From the NCBI RefSeq assembly GCF_040712315.1, contig NC_134013.1, positions 3,817,001 to 3,881,000 on the forward strand: DNA of 64,000 bases, read 5' to 3'. The position numbers were made by a program, and so were the translations under genes. Source of the DNA: Castanea sativa (Eukaryota; Streptophyta; Magnoliopsida; Fagales; Fagaceae). The first letter of the stretch is position 1. The number at the start of each line of letters is the position of its first letter. Below are positions 49,560 to 60,393 of this stretch, in pieces. The notes below the pieces were generated by a model. That model did not search any database. It was not told where the DNA came from and saw only the letters and a list, made by a program, of their open reading frames with translations.

Positions 49560-50915
49560 AACTGAGTGGTGCGTGTCGAATCTCTTTCTCTGTCCACTCT
49601 TGCTGGACCTCATCAGGTTTCTTTTAGATGCCCTTCATATGTTAAGACAGTTTTTGTAATGTAGGCTACGGCCTGTCATTGTTGATAATTTATGTAGTAA
49701 TCCTTGTGCAATTATTTTTAGAATGGCAAATTTTGTTCATGCTCTAACTTGTGAGTACTTTTAATATAAGCCATAGTTTTTATAGCATCTTTTGGGGTGT
49801 CTTATCACATGTTTGTGGTTCAAACTCCACCACCGTCACCATTATCTATACCTATCAAAGGAAACAAAATTGAGTGATTGTTCACTGTACTGTGGACATT
49901 TTTGGGATGTAAAAATTGTAGAGATTAAATATTTATTCTTCTGAACCTCTCAGCATCTAACTGCTTTATTCAAGATAAGGAAAAGATGATTTGATTGTGT
50001 CACTTTTCTGGAAGCATTTTGAAGGCGGATCATACTTGGGACCAACACTTTTCCATTATGGGGCTGAATGCTTTGTTTACCAATTAGCAACTTCACTGAT
50101 GTTCTAAAAAGGAAAGGCCTGTGTATGATGGTGGCGTTTTTCTTTTTTTGGGTAATCAATACACCGCGAGAAAAAATATCAACTAGGCTTAATAAAGCGT
50201 TTGAAGTTGATTGAATCTTATAATGGATGGTGCAAAAATTCATTAGTAATATTTTGAGGGGTAATTGTCACTCGGGAGTTTGAATACGTAGAACTCCCTA
50301 AATATATGTTTTTAATAGTGATAAACAATAAACGATCTAAAAACTGATTGAATTGGATGACTTTTGAGGATTTCCTGCTATTGCAATTTCACCATTGTAG
50401 ATGTATGTAATTTTTGAAGTTTATTGTGTAAGAAATAAAAATATTATGCTCAGAGTCCTGTAGTTCGACATTACTTGGTCTTGTAAATTCCTAAGTTTGT
50501 GACATTAATTGGTCCTTATAATTTTGTGATATTATTTGGTCTTCTTTATAAAGAGAAACATGTTTAAATCCTGTTTCCCCTACTTATTGTAATAATTGAT
50601 TTATTGAAATAAAAGAAAAAAAAATCTAACATGTGTGGGGAAAGTAAAACATTCTTATCTACTTGCCAAAGCAAAGATAAAAAAACAAAATGAATACAAA
50701 GGTTATGTGTAGAAATTCATGTAAATTATTATTGGCAAATAAGTTTTAAAAAAAGAAAAAGAAAAAGAAAACATCACAATATAATGACAGTATTTATTTA
50801 TAATTTGATTGAAAGATGCTATGGGTAGAAAGGTTATGTATAGAAATTCAGGTAAATTATTATTGGCAAACAAGTAAAAAAGAAAGCAACGGGGTATAAT
50901 AATAGTATGAATTAA
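49560..50915. other. LCB1 3' flank and spacer
   Basis: The first roughly 200 bases are the likely 3'UTR. A SINE-like relic with ggttcaaactcc and a tail 'acctatcaaaggaaac' lies at about 49775-49870. Two similar stretches of about 50 bp at about 50705-50745 and 50832-50875 ('agaaattca', 'gtaaattattattggcaaa') form a direct repeat. Nothing coding is seen. Confidence 0.45.
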
Positions 50916-51232
50916 GGGTCCGTTTGGATAGAGCTTATTCCTGAAAACTGAAAACTGAAAACACTGTACTAAAATAATTTTTAAATGTGTGAATAGTGCC
51001 GTGGGTCCCATTTTTAATTTTAAAAAATCTGAAAAGTGAAGTTTGTGGGTCCCGTGAACAGTACACGAGACCCACAAATTTGCTGAAAGTCAACAAAATC
51101 GGCTACTGTTCATGCACAGTAGCATGAACAGTAGCCGCTTCTCCTATGAAACGCATGAAGCAGAAGGGAAAAAAAAAAAAAAAAAACGCTGAACGCAGAC
51201 GCCCTTTTTTTCATCCGTATCCAAACTCAGCC
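50916..51232 (+). mobile_element. MITE copy A of a palindromic pair
   Basis: 317 bp. The left end is gggtccgtttggatagagct and the right end read in reverse is ggctgagtttggatac. It is flanked by TAA at 50913-50915 and 51233-51235. The interior is shared with 22747-22987. Non-coding; 3-bp TAA fits PIF/Harbinger-type MITEs. Confidence 0.85.
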
Positions 51233-51235
51233 TAA

Positions 51236-51568
51236 GGCTGAGTTTGGATACAGTGGCCAGCGTCCAGCGTCCACGATTCTGCGTTTTTTTTTTTTTTTTT
51301 TTCTTTTTTCTGCTGATGCACGGGTCAGGGGGGACAGCGGTTACTGTTCATGCTACTGTTCATGAACAGTAACCGCATTTGCTGACTTTTAAGCACATCT
51401 GTGGGTCCCGTGTACTGTTCACGGGACCCACAAACTTCACTTTACAGAATTTTTTTTTATTAAAAATGGGTCCCACAGTACTATTCACACATTTAAAAAT
51501 TATTTTGGTACAGTGTTTTTAGTTTTCAGTTTTCAGTTTTCAGCAATAAGCTCTATCCAAACGGACCC
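51236..51568 (-). mobile_element. MITE copy B of a palindromic pair, inverted
   Basis: 333 bp, the same family as copy A in opposite orientation: it begins ggctgagtttggatac and ends ctatccaaacggaccc. TAA flanks it at 51233-51235 (shared with copy A) and 51569-51571. The whole 50916-51568 block can fold into one long hairpin. Confidence 0.85.
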
Positions 51569-51571
51569 TAA

Positions 51572-52580
51572 GTTGATTGAAATTCCAAGACAACGCATTT
51601 CATTTAAATGGATTATAATTTAATTTTTTAGTTTTAGAACTATATGATTTTAATACTTCTAAACTATAAGGTTTAAAATATAATTTTCTTTAAAAAATAA
51701 AGGAAATTGAAATGAAAGTCATTAAAAATTGGCCAAATAGAAGAAAAAAAAAATCTGTATTTTATATTCTTTGTACCAAATAATTATTTTGATTAAAAAA
51801 TATATATACAACTAAATTTTTAAAAAAAAGATACAATTGTTTATGGAAAAAAAACTATTTTTTTTTAAATTATTTTTTATAATGTCACTTACCTGGGTGG
51901 AATAGCCTTTAATAAAAAAAAATTTTTTTTAACCAAAATGATTAAAATAGAAACATTTTGTCTTTTAAATATTTCAATAAATCTAGTGACATAACTTTTA
52001 TTTATTTATTATTTACAAATGTTGAATGATGCATTGCCATTAATGAGTAATGTTACAAACTATTTTACAATATTTTTATAAATCGTTAATATAGTCGGCT
52101 TTTTATTGGTTTTTATCTAGATCTACCATTAATATCACTTTTTTATTTATCAATAACCACTCACATCAGTATTTTGTAAATTTTTTTATAAAAAATTTGT
52201 ATCTCTAGCATTCATGATATTAATATAACTTTATTTCATAATATTTATAGAGATGTCCGTTCTTGATAATAGCTCTTTATTATCAAACTAAGACATCAAT
52301 TAGGTTTTTATATAAACAAGATTGAACCCAAATTTCTTATTCAACCATTGATGAGACCTAGCTGTATTATGTTGCAGTTGGCTAACAATAATTATTATTA
52401 TTAAATTTTTTTTAATAAACGAAAATGATGTAGCGTGAATATTACAACTTATCAAATCATTGAGAAAATTCGTGTGTACTTACCCATATCTGTGTACTTG
52501 CCATTTGAAACACTAAAAAAAAAAAATCCAAAAACAAAATTGGGTCCTTGAAAAAGAAAAAAAAAATTTTGGGGATTGGA
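51572..52580. other. Spacer between LCB1 and SCE1
   Basis: Very AT-rich. A stretch at about 52048-52205 has weak inverted ends ('aatgttacaaac...ttttacaatattttt' against 'tgctagagatacaaa...' in reverse), like the MITE at 6078. Nothing coding is seen. Confidence 0.45.
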
Positions 52581-52583
52581 GAG

Positions 52584-52590
52584 TATAAAT
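52584..52590 (+). promoter_or_regulatory. TATA box of SCE1
   Basis: TATAAAT lies 175-181 bp upstream of the SCE1 ATG, just before a less AT-rich leader. The expected transcript start is about 30 bp downstream (near 52615-52620). Confidence 0.6.
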
Positions 52591-52764
52591 ATATTGGGAC
52601 TCTGTGTGAGTGTGAAATGTGTGATTGATTATAAAGCTTAAAGTAAAGACAGAAAGTTCCAAAAACTAGATTAGAGCCGTGCGAGTCCCATTCTTGGAAA
52701 TTCAGAACTTCCCCCAGAACCCATACCCAGTTTTTGAAGATATTTAGAGAGAGAAAAAAAAAAA

Positions 52765-55544
52765 ATGTCGGGAGGAATCGCGCGTGGCCGTCTCGCTGAG
52801 GAACGAAAAGCCTGGCGTAAGAATCACCCTCATGTCCGTATTACTCTCTCTCTCTCACTCTCTCTCTCTATTTTTATTTATTTTCAATCCTTCAATTTTT
52901 TTTTTCTTCCTTAACTTTTTGTGTATTTTTTTTTAAATTTAATTAGGGTTTTGTGGCTAAGCCCGAGACCTGTACTGATGGCTCCGTTAATCTGATGGTC
53001 TGGCAGTGCATCATTCCTGGCAAACCTGGGGTCAGTTCTTTTATTTTTTATTTTTTTTGTTGATATAATTTATAAAAATTATGATTGGAAGTTTTTTCTC
53101 GTTTATACATGTGATATTGACGCTGATTATTGAGGATCCATAGTTGATTATAAAAAAAAATTTAATTAAGATTGTAACTAGCGAATTTAAAAATTGCCAT
53201 TAGGGTTTTGATTTAGGAGCTTTTAAAAAAAAAAAAAATTTATTTAAATTTTATACTTTTGTCACTATTACTCTATGGATTTTGTTCATTATGTGCACTT
53301 TTGTTATGTGAATTTTATGCTTTTGTATAACATGGAGGCGGCTGTTTTTTTATTTTATGTGATGAGGAGTTTTTGATTACTAGCAATTGACAATTGAATG
53401 ATACCTTACGTGTAATTTGGTTGAATTTAATTGGATTTGGAGATGGTTTTTATCAGTGGATATGGGAGTGATGCCTTATGCTCAGCAGTGGCGGATTTCA
53501 GCTATGAATGTAAAAGCGCCTTTTTGCTTGAATTATCTGCCTAAAAGTTCGGAGTTCGTGTTGGGGTTTGGTTTTGAGATCAGTTCCTTTTTTTTTTTTT
53601 AAACAATTGATGTTGTTCTTGGTGTAGCATAAGGATGCAATGACAATGTTAATGCGCCCACCCTTTTATGGAAATTGTGTTTCACAGTTAATTTCAACAT
53701 TGTCCTTTGTTGTGCTCCTTAATTCGAATTACTTGGAGAAGCAAGTTTTAATATGGCTGACTTGTTCATGGATTATCTCAAATACTGTTTATTTGCACCT
53801 TCAAAATGCACAATTGTATTAAGCATGTATTGTTAACATAAAGCTATCCATCCAGAAGGTCCTCTTTGAAGTGTGCTTATGTTATCCATTTGAGATCATG
53901 TAACTTAAAGACAAGTAGTGTGATTTGGGAACTTTGCAAGTTTGACAGATATCCCAGATATTGCAAATTATGGTATGCTGAATGGGCTGTAAAATTCCTT
54001 TGTTGTTCTGGCTGGTTATATTAATAATTACTGATTGATTTAAAAAAAAAAAAAAAAAAATCAAAAGTTAATGATACAAGATTGGAATTTTGTTCTCTGG
54101 TTGACTTAGCTTTTGTACTTTCACCAACTATTCTTTCCTTTATAATTCTTAATTTTATTTACATGTTTGACATGATCACAAAAGAGTGGGGTTAGTGGAT
54201 TGATCTTGTGGAACAAAGACTAATAACTGCACAGAACAACGACGAAGGAGTGATGTGCTTTATGTTATTTGGCTTGCAAAAGGATAAAAGGTCATGGATT
54301 GAGGCAGTTATAGATAATGTGATGATCTCTGATGTGGCAAAATCAATGCTTTTGGAAAGAGTTGATTTGCAAAGAAGAAATTGCAAAGATGGCCTAAATA
54401 ATTCAATAAGGATTTGTTGGTTTGATGATAATGGAGACTAATTTTTTGACTCCATTTTTCTTTAGATACGATTTATGATTCATTTACATTGGCACTGTCA
54501 GAATCTGAAGGGTTTCCAAAGTAACCCTAGATTGGGTGGTTGGGAATTTGAGTGAGTCAGGGTAGAAATGGGACTGGCTCTGTTTCAGAAGTCATAGCAT
54601 ATTGATTAAGACGTGTGAATTTGGAATATGGACATCATGGTGGTCCTCAACAAAGTAATGGAACTATTAGAGATTATTGATCACATGATTGAAAGTTACT
54701 TGAGGGCTTTTTGCAGAGGTACTAGAGGTGAGTATGGGAGAAGACGTTTCCATTGAATACTGCCCGGTAATGGTTGTTATCAGAACTTTATTTTTTAATG
54801 TTATTTCATTTAAAAATTTTCCTATATTTACGAAGTTACAGGTTATGTCAAATGCTAAGTTTCCAATTAAAGATGTTTTCTTTTAGCTTTTAGGGTCTAG
54901 ATGATGAATTTTGTTGGAAGTAGGAGTGCTGATATAACATTTTGGTGTAATTGCGTTGATTCAGTGCCTCATTTAATGGCAATGCATCTATCTTCTTAAC
55001 ATTGCAGACCGATTGGGATGGTGGCTTCTTTCCACTTACGCTCCACTTCAGTGAGGATTACCCTAGCAAACCCCCAAAGTGCAAGTTTCCTCAAGGTTTC
55101 TTCCACCCAAATGTCTACCCCTCGGGGACAGTGTGTTTGTCAATCCTCAATGAGGACAGTGTAAGTACTCAACACTGCCATTACATGGATTTGCAGATTG
55201 AGCGTCTGAGTGTACATGATTGATTATCAAAAATTGCAGTTGTTATTTGACCTTTTGTTACTGTTTGCAGGGGTGGAGACCAGCCATTACTGTAAAACAG
55301 ATTCTAGTTGGCATTCAGGACTTGCTAGACCAACCCAACCCTGCTGATCCGGCACAAACTGATGGCTACCAGCTCTTTATTCAGGTTTTTGCAGTCCCTC
55401 ACATCTTAAATCCTAGACTTTGTCTAAATTTCCAAGTCTTGTTAATGGTATTAACAATACTTCTCTGGCCCTGTTGTGCAGGAACCAACTGAGTACAAGA
55501 GAAGGGTGCGGCAGCAGGCCAAGCAGTATCCCCCTCTCATTTAG
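52765..55544 (+). CDS. SCE1: SUMO-conjugating enzyme E2 (SCE1/UBC9)
   Basis: Five exons, 52765-52833, 52947-53030, 55008-55160, 55271-55384 and 55482-55544, all phase 0, give 160 residues, the normal UBC9 length. The enzyme takes SUMO from the SAE1/SAE2 E1 and transfers it to lysines of target proteins, in the nucleus and cytosol. The N-terminus [19 protein letters not shown] is the SUMO/E1-binding helix. HPN is at 84-86 and the catalytic Cys is Cys94 in TVCLSIL. The first donor (cat|gtccgt) is weak but needed for the reading frame. Intron 2 is 2.0 kb and contains no recognised element. It is a complete, ordinary copy. Confidence 0.97.
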
Positions 55545-55695
55545 CATTTTGATGGATGTGGTCAAATTATTTAACTTGTCCATTATTATGCTTAAAGCCC
55601 TTTTAAGATTGGACCGCATCATTGGCAGGATTTTAGTTGTTTTGCTATAAATTTGTTAGGAGTGGATTTGTCGTTACCATGTTCACTGTGGATAT

Positions 55696-55701
55696 AATAA
55701 A
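55696..55701 (+). terminator. Polyadenylation signal of SCE1
   Basis: AATAAA 152 bp after the stop codon, in a T/G-rich 3' flank. A plausible near-upstream element for 3' end formation. Confidence 0.55.
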
Positions 55702-56589
55702 ATATGGTTGTATTTATGGTTACTTATAAAGTATGGATTTGTCGTTACCTGTTTCAAGCGTTTTTTTAGTAAACGGTATCTCTCGATATGGCTATGCAAT
55801 GTGCTTGTTGCAAGATCCCATTCTTCTCTTGATATGGCTATGCAAGTGGTCCTTAGCATAACCCAATTATAAAGGGCAAGATGGTTACTGTTGTGGAATA
55901 TTTTTGTTATTTTCTTTTGGTAGTCTTATGCAGTAATTGAATATGAGGAGCTATGATGTTCCAGGGACGGATCAAGTTTGAGGATGTTTAAGGTGAGTAC
56001 ATGTGAATGATATGCAGGAGCTGTAAAAGGGGTGGTGTTGCACTTGCGATATAAGATAATAAGTACTGAAAAGAGGGATAAATGTGGGTGAGGATTATAG
56101 AATTTAATACAAAATTTCTTAATCTATGTTGAAAAGGTTCTCTCCAAAATAAGTTGATAATTTTCTTCTATTTAATTTGACAAAAAATAATCATATAATT
56201 ATTTTGTAATATGTTCAGTCAAATTGTGTTTGGGATGAACTAATATAGATATATCTGCCAAGCTTTAGCTGTTGGCTCGTCCATAAAAGAATCAATATAT
56301 GCTGAAATTATTCTGTGATTTATTATTTATTTTTTTGAGAAGATATTCTACGATGCATTTCATTCATTCATTGCACCATTCATTCACATAATTTAATTAT
56401 TCACTAGTGATGAAAACTCCTAAGCTCCTCGATCAATGCAGTCAAGTTGGTATAAGATAGAATAATTATTTCATGCATCGTGTATATATATATGCATTCT
56501 CCTTTGTGGCATCTCCACTTCTTTTCATCTTCTTCTTCACCTTCTTCTACTATTAGCTCCACCACCTCCCTTACCCAACGTCTTCTCTT
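55702..56589. other. Spacer downstream of SCE1
   Basis: No coding sequence is seen. A direct repeat of about 25 bp (ggatttgtcgttacc at about 55664 and 55735) and a similar pair 'gatatggctatgcaa' (55785, 55831) lie in the first 150 bases. The rest is AT-rich. Confidence 0.4.
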
Positions 56590-56960
56590 CCTTGTCATAT
56601 GCTCATCATGCCCTATCCATCAATCATACCAACATTAATTCTCTCTACTGGAAAAACCCAATTACTTCCCTATCTTAAAGGTCATGATCTTCTTGGTTTC
56701 ATTGATGGTTCCAACACATGCCCTCTATCCGCAGTTTGTGTCAACAATGTTTCAACCCCAACTCTGGTATGCCCTTCTTGGACTAGGCAAGACCAATTTC
56801 TCATGAGCCTTCTCATTTCTATTGGATGAAATCATACCACTACTAGTTGTTGGCGTCTCTTCATCAAAACAAATTTGGACCACTTTTTGAAGCATCACTT
56901 GCCTCTACTTCCAAGTTCCAATACTCATACTTTTGTATTCACCCTCTTTACTAGGGTTGG
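56590..56960 (+). pseudogene. Copia-type gag relic
   Basis: The stretch reads TGKTQLLPYLKGHDLLGFIDG, then NNVSTPTLVCPSWTRQDQFL, then MSLLIS, which matches the N-terminal gag (UBN2-like) part of plant Ty1/copia polyproteins. A stop follows at 56827-56829, and the expected next part is off-frame. No LTR, protease, integrase or reverse transcriptase was found nearby, so this is an isolated fragment. Confidence 0.8.
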
Positions 56961-59149
56961 AAATGAGTGGAGCCAAGATTTTCAAAAATTTTCAAGATTG
57001 TTCATATAATTTTACTTTTGAAAATTATGCTTATCATCAAATAAGATTACATGTTTAAGCTTTTTTTACTCATTCGCATATGTATGTTAATAACTACTAA
57101 TTAAATTCTAATTGAAATTATATTATCAAGTTAAATATATAGAATGATTTTTTATGAACTTATAAAAATTAGATTATTTAACTTTTTTTATTGTTAAAAA
57201 TTATATATATATATATATATATATAATTTGGATTATGTTTGTTATCAATAAATTATAAACAATTTTTTGACTTATTTATAAACTTACTATATACTATATA
57301 CTGCATTTCCTTATTATGAATACACGAAAAATATAATATTAGAAACAACATAAAATAATTTCAAACATATACAAGAATAAAAATTTGTTTATACTATTCC
57401 TTTTAAAGATACTAAATTTCAAATTAGTTTGTTTCTCTTTCTCTCTATGTTAATGCTATATATCCGATAATCAAATTATTTTATATAACACATTATAATT
57501 TCATTTAAAATAAAGACAATTGCTAATGACTCTTTCTCAAAAAATTCCTAATGACTTGCTAATTTCCAAGATCTATATTTACCATTTTTTTTTTCTCCAT
57601 AACTTTCCTTGTACAAGTACGTGTTTTCCTATAATGTTTAAATTATCAATTAATTCCGCATCTTAGTTTTCTTGCTGATGATTTCCAAAATCTTTGTTTT
57701 CTGATTTATAATTATTTTCTTAGTGTAAGTACATGTGGCCGATTAATTCAATGTCTGTCAATGACTATTCATTTCGCTTTTAAGTCAAACTTTCAATATT
57801 CCTATGTCAAACGAGCAATAATTAATGGAAATCAACTACAGAAATTTTCTTTAAAAGAGAAAAAAGAAAAAAAATAAAGACCAGATAAATTGGTGCTTCA
57901 CTTCATTCTGTATATAATTAGTACAGTATATAACTATATATTACTAGAGGGAGCATGAAAAATACTCTGGGATAGCTAGCACAAGATTATTCCAATTTAC
58001 TAAACCTCCTGAAGAAGCTGAGCTTGGTTTCAAATCTCATTGGATTTGAAATTTGAAACCCGCGATTCTATGGTATAAAATTAAAAGATGTTGTTAGGGG
58101 TTTTATAGTTCAACTAACGCCTCCGGATGTTTTTAATTGAGACGTTCAGGATTCAAATTCTCTCTTCCCAATTGTAACTGTCAACTAATAAAAAATAACA
58201 AATAAAGAGAAATGTTAACGAGTACCGTGTGGTGCTTGTTAAGGTTTTTCTAATGTAAGTCTTATATAATAAAAAAATGAGATAAATGAAAGAAAAAGAC
58301 ATAAAAGTACTTATAAAGCTAAGAAAATAACATAAAGTTGCAAAAAAGATAAAAAAGTTGTCACAAAAAAGTTTAAAAAGATGTTAACGGGCACCTTGCG
58401 GTGCTATTGACATAACCCATAAATAAATACTAAAACATGTCAAACAATGGAACTACAAGACTCTTAGTCTCAGTAATAAATAAAAGATTTAGTAAAACAA
58501 AAAATGCACAAAGTTATTTATTTGATTTGCTAGGGTGCAAAGGTATCATACTTAGCAAAAGAAATGAAAAATTACTCCTATATGTCGTTGAGAGTGCTTT
58601 CGTCAACCGTGGCAAAGTTATAAACAAAGGTTGAATTTGTGATCATCTATAGGAGTAAACATTGAATTTGGAGTCGATGCATGCACCAAGTCTCCCCTTT
58701 GGATTTCATTTTGTAGTCAAACCGCATGATTTTGAAACATGCAGGCGTCAAAGATTGAATTGAAACATCTTAATTATCATTTTATGATTTTTATCTATAT
58801 CTCTGGACTATTCTATTTCTAGCAAAAAGTTTAGACACGTAAATGCTTTATTTATTTATTTTTTTCATTCTCATTTGTGAATCACAATTCTCTCCCTTCT
58901 TTATGTGTAAGAGGAAAATCTTTTTAAATACTTATACACTCTGTACACATAATATTTATAATTTTACACTCGCTGTCCATATATTTTTTTTAAGTATATC
59001 CACATTCAACACATAATATGGATATTGTACGAAAAATTATACACTTAAGAGTGTGCAATAATCAATGCCAATGTGCAAATAATGGATAATAAAGATTTCC
59101 TTTCAACAAACGTAACAGAGAGCTTTCTCAAAAAAAAAAAAAAAAAAAA
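56961..59149. other. AT-rich intergenic region
   Basis: It contains a (TA)n run at about 57202-57225 and a SINE-like relic at about 58090-58200 (tagttcaactaacgcct, then ggattcaaattct, then ttgtaactgtcaa). A stretch of partly inverted words is at about 58930-59060 ('tacacataatatt' and 'acacataatatgg'). A run of 26 A is at about 59130-59155. No gene is supported. Confidence 0.45.
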
Positions 59150-59620
59150 AAAAAACTTAACAGAAAGAGTACTGGTTACAGAACATTCAAACTTCTGAGA
59201 ACATATTAGAAAAATCAGAAGCAAATGGCAAAATGGCATCATGCGGGACATCATGAATATTAAAGTCCTCTAATTGGGTGCATCAACTCTTGCAAGGGTA
59301 TCTACACAATTTTTTACTTCACATAAACGTGTTGCACTTTTCCTCCTCAAAACATAAGTAAACACCTGTCATCAATGATAGATAGCACAATGTTGCCTAT
59401 TGTTAGTATTTTGATTTTTCCACAAAATTAACCACCACTTTGGCATCAATTTCAATTTCTATTGCTATGATCTCCATCTGAAAGGCCAATTGAAGCTCAT
59501 CTGAGAGACCATAACTCTGCCAGAGCACTAGTAGTAACACCAATAGCTCTGGTATAACCTCATACCTATTGCTAACCCCAGGTAACTGATGAAGAAGCAT
59601 AAGAATTGAGTTTGACTAGT
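59150..59620 (-). pseudogene. RNase H-domain relic of a non-LTR retroelement
   Basis: On the minus strand, in broken frames, the pieces are ELQLAFQMEIIAIEIEIDAK, then VVVNFVE, then KVQHVYV, then VDTLARVDAP, then a stretch readable as FNIHDVPHDA. The order (a central EIEIDA, then VQHV, then the LARV end) matches the C-terminal RNase H domain (RVT_3) of plant LINE-type elements. Stops and frame changes separate the pieces. A diverged copy of a cellular RNase H-like gene is possible but less likely. Confidence 0.7.
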
Positions 59621-60393
59621 TGGTTTTATCCATTTATTCCAGGGAATTGGCTTTTGATAGGTCACAATACAACATAACTCAGCAACATTTCTCAGACATT
59701 GAGAATGAAGGTTTTGATCAATCTCATAGTGTTGAAAGGTAACATGGTTCATATGGATCCAAACAGACTAGACACCAAAAGAAAAAAAAAATTCAGGAAA
59801 GTGTTGGGTATACACATGTGAGCGAAAGCCCCATATGGTAAATAAGTTGAAGAACTAATTTAACATAATTGGACCTAAACTCATAAGTCTAAGTTTTTAT
59901 TTAAGTGACCTCGAGTAGAGTTGTCTCAAGGTGTCATCTTCCTAACAAGTTAACCAATGAATTGAAGAGGGACCTAAACTCATAAAAGTACTTGTATATC
60001 ACTGCACCATCAATACAATCACTATCTCTTTTCGATTAGCATATTGGTGATAAGGCAAAAATTACAACTTGAATAAACAATAGTATCTTGATATTCACAA
60101 GAAAAGAATTGTAGGGAAAAAAAAAATTGAATACAGAAAATAACAAAACAAAAGTGTCCGCAGTCTATGAAGCTGTGTTATTTATCTGCAATTTCTCTGG
60201 AAATGAGCAAGCCACTTGAGGCCACTTGAGGTTGCATAAGATCTTATTTGACGATGAACAGCAAAATGTCAAACTCCAACTTAAGTTGATTTTGTTCTCT
60301 TTGGAACTGATCATATATATTCTGCAATCCCATGTGACTAACAAAATCAACGCATCTATAATCTAATGCACCAAAACCCAATGTGTCTCCTTG
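59621..60393. other. 3' flank of the SPRY gene
   Basis: It includes the 3'UTR of the minus-strand SPRY gene. It shows a short perfect repeat (gccacttgag at about 60210 and 60221). Nothing else is recognised. Confidence 0.4.

Noticed and set aside
54208..54441. Open frame of 77 codons in SCE1 intron 2 with fairly normal amino-acid composition
   Set aside because: I could not match it to any family and it has no partner exons; may be a transposon scrap, but unsupported.
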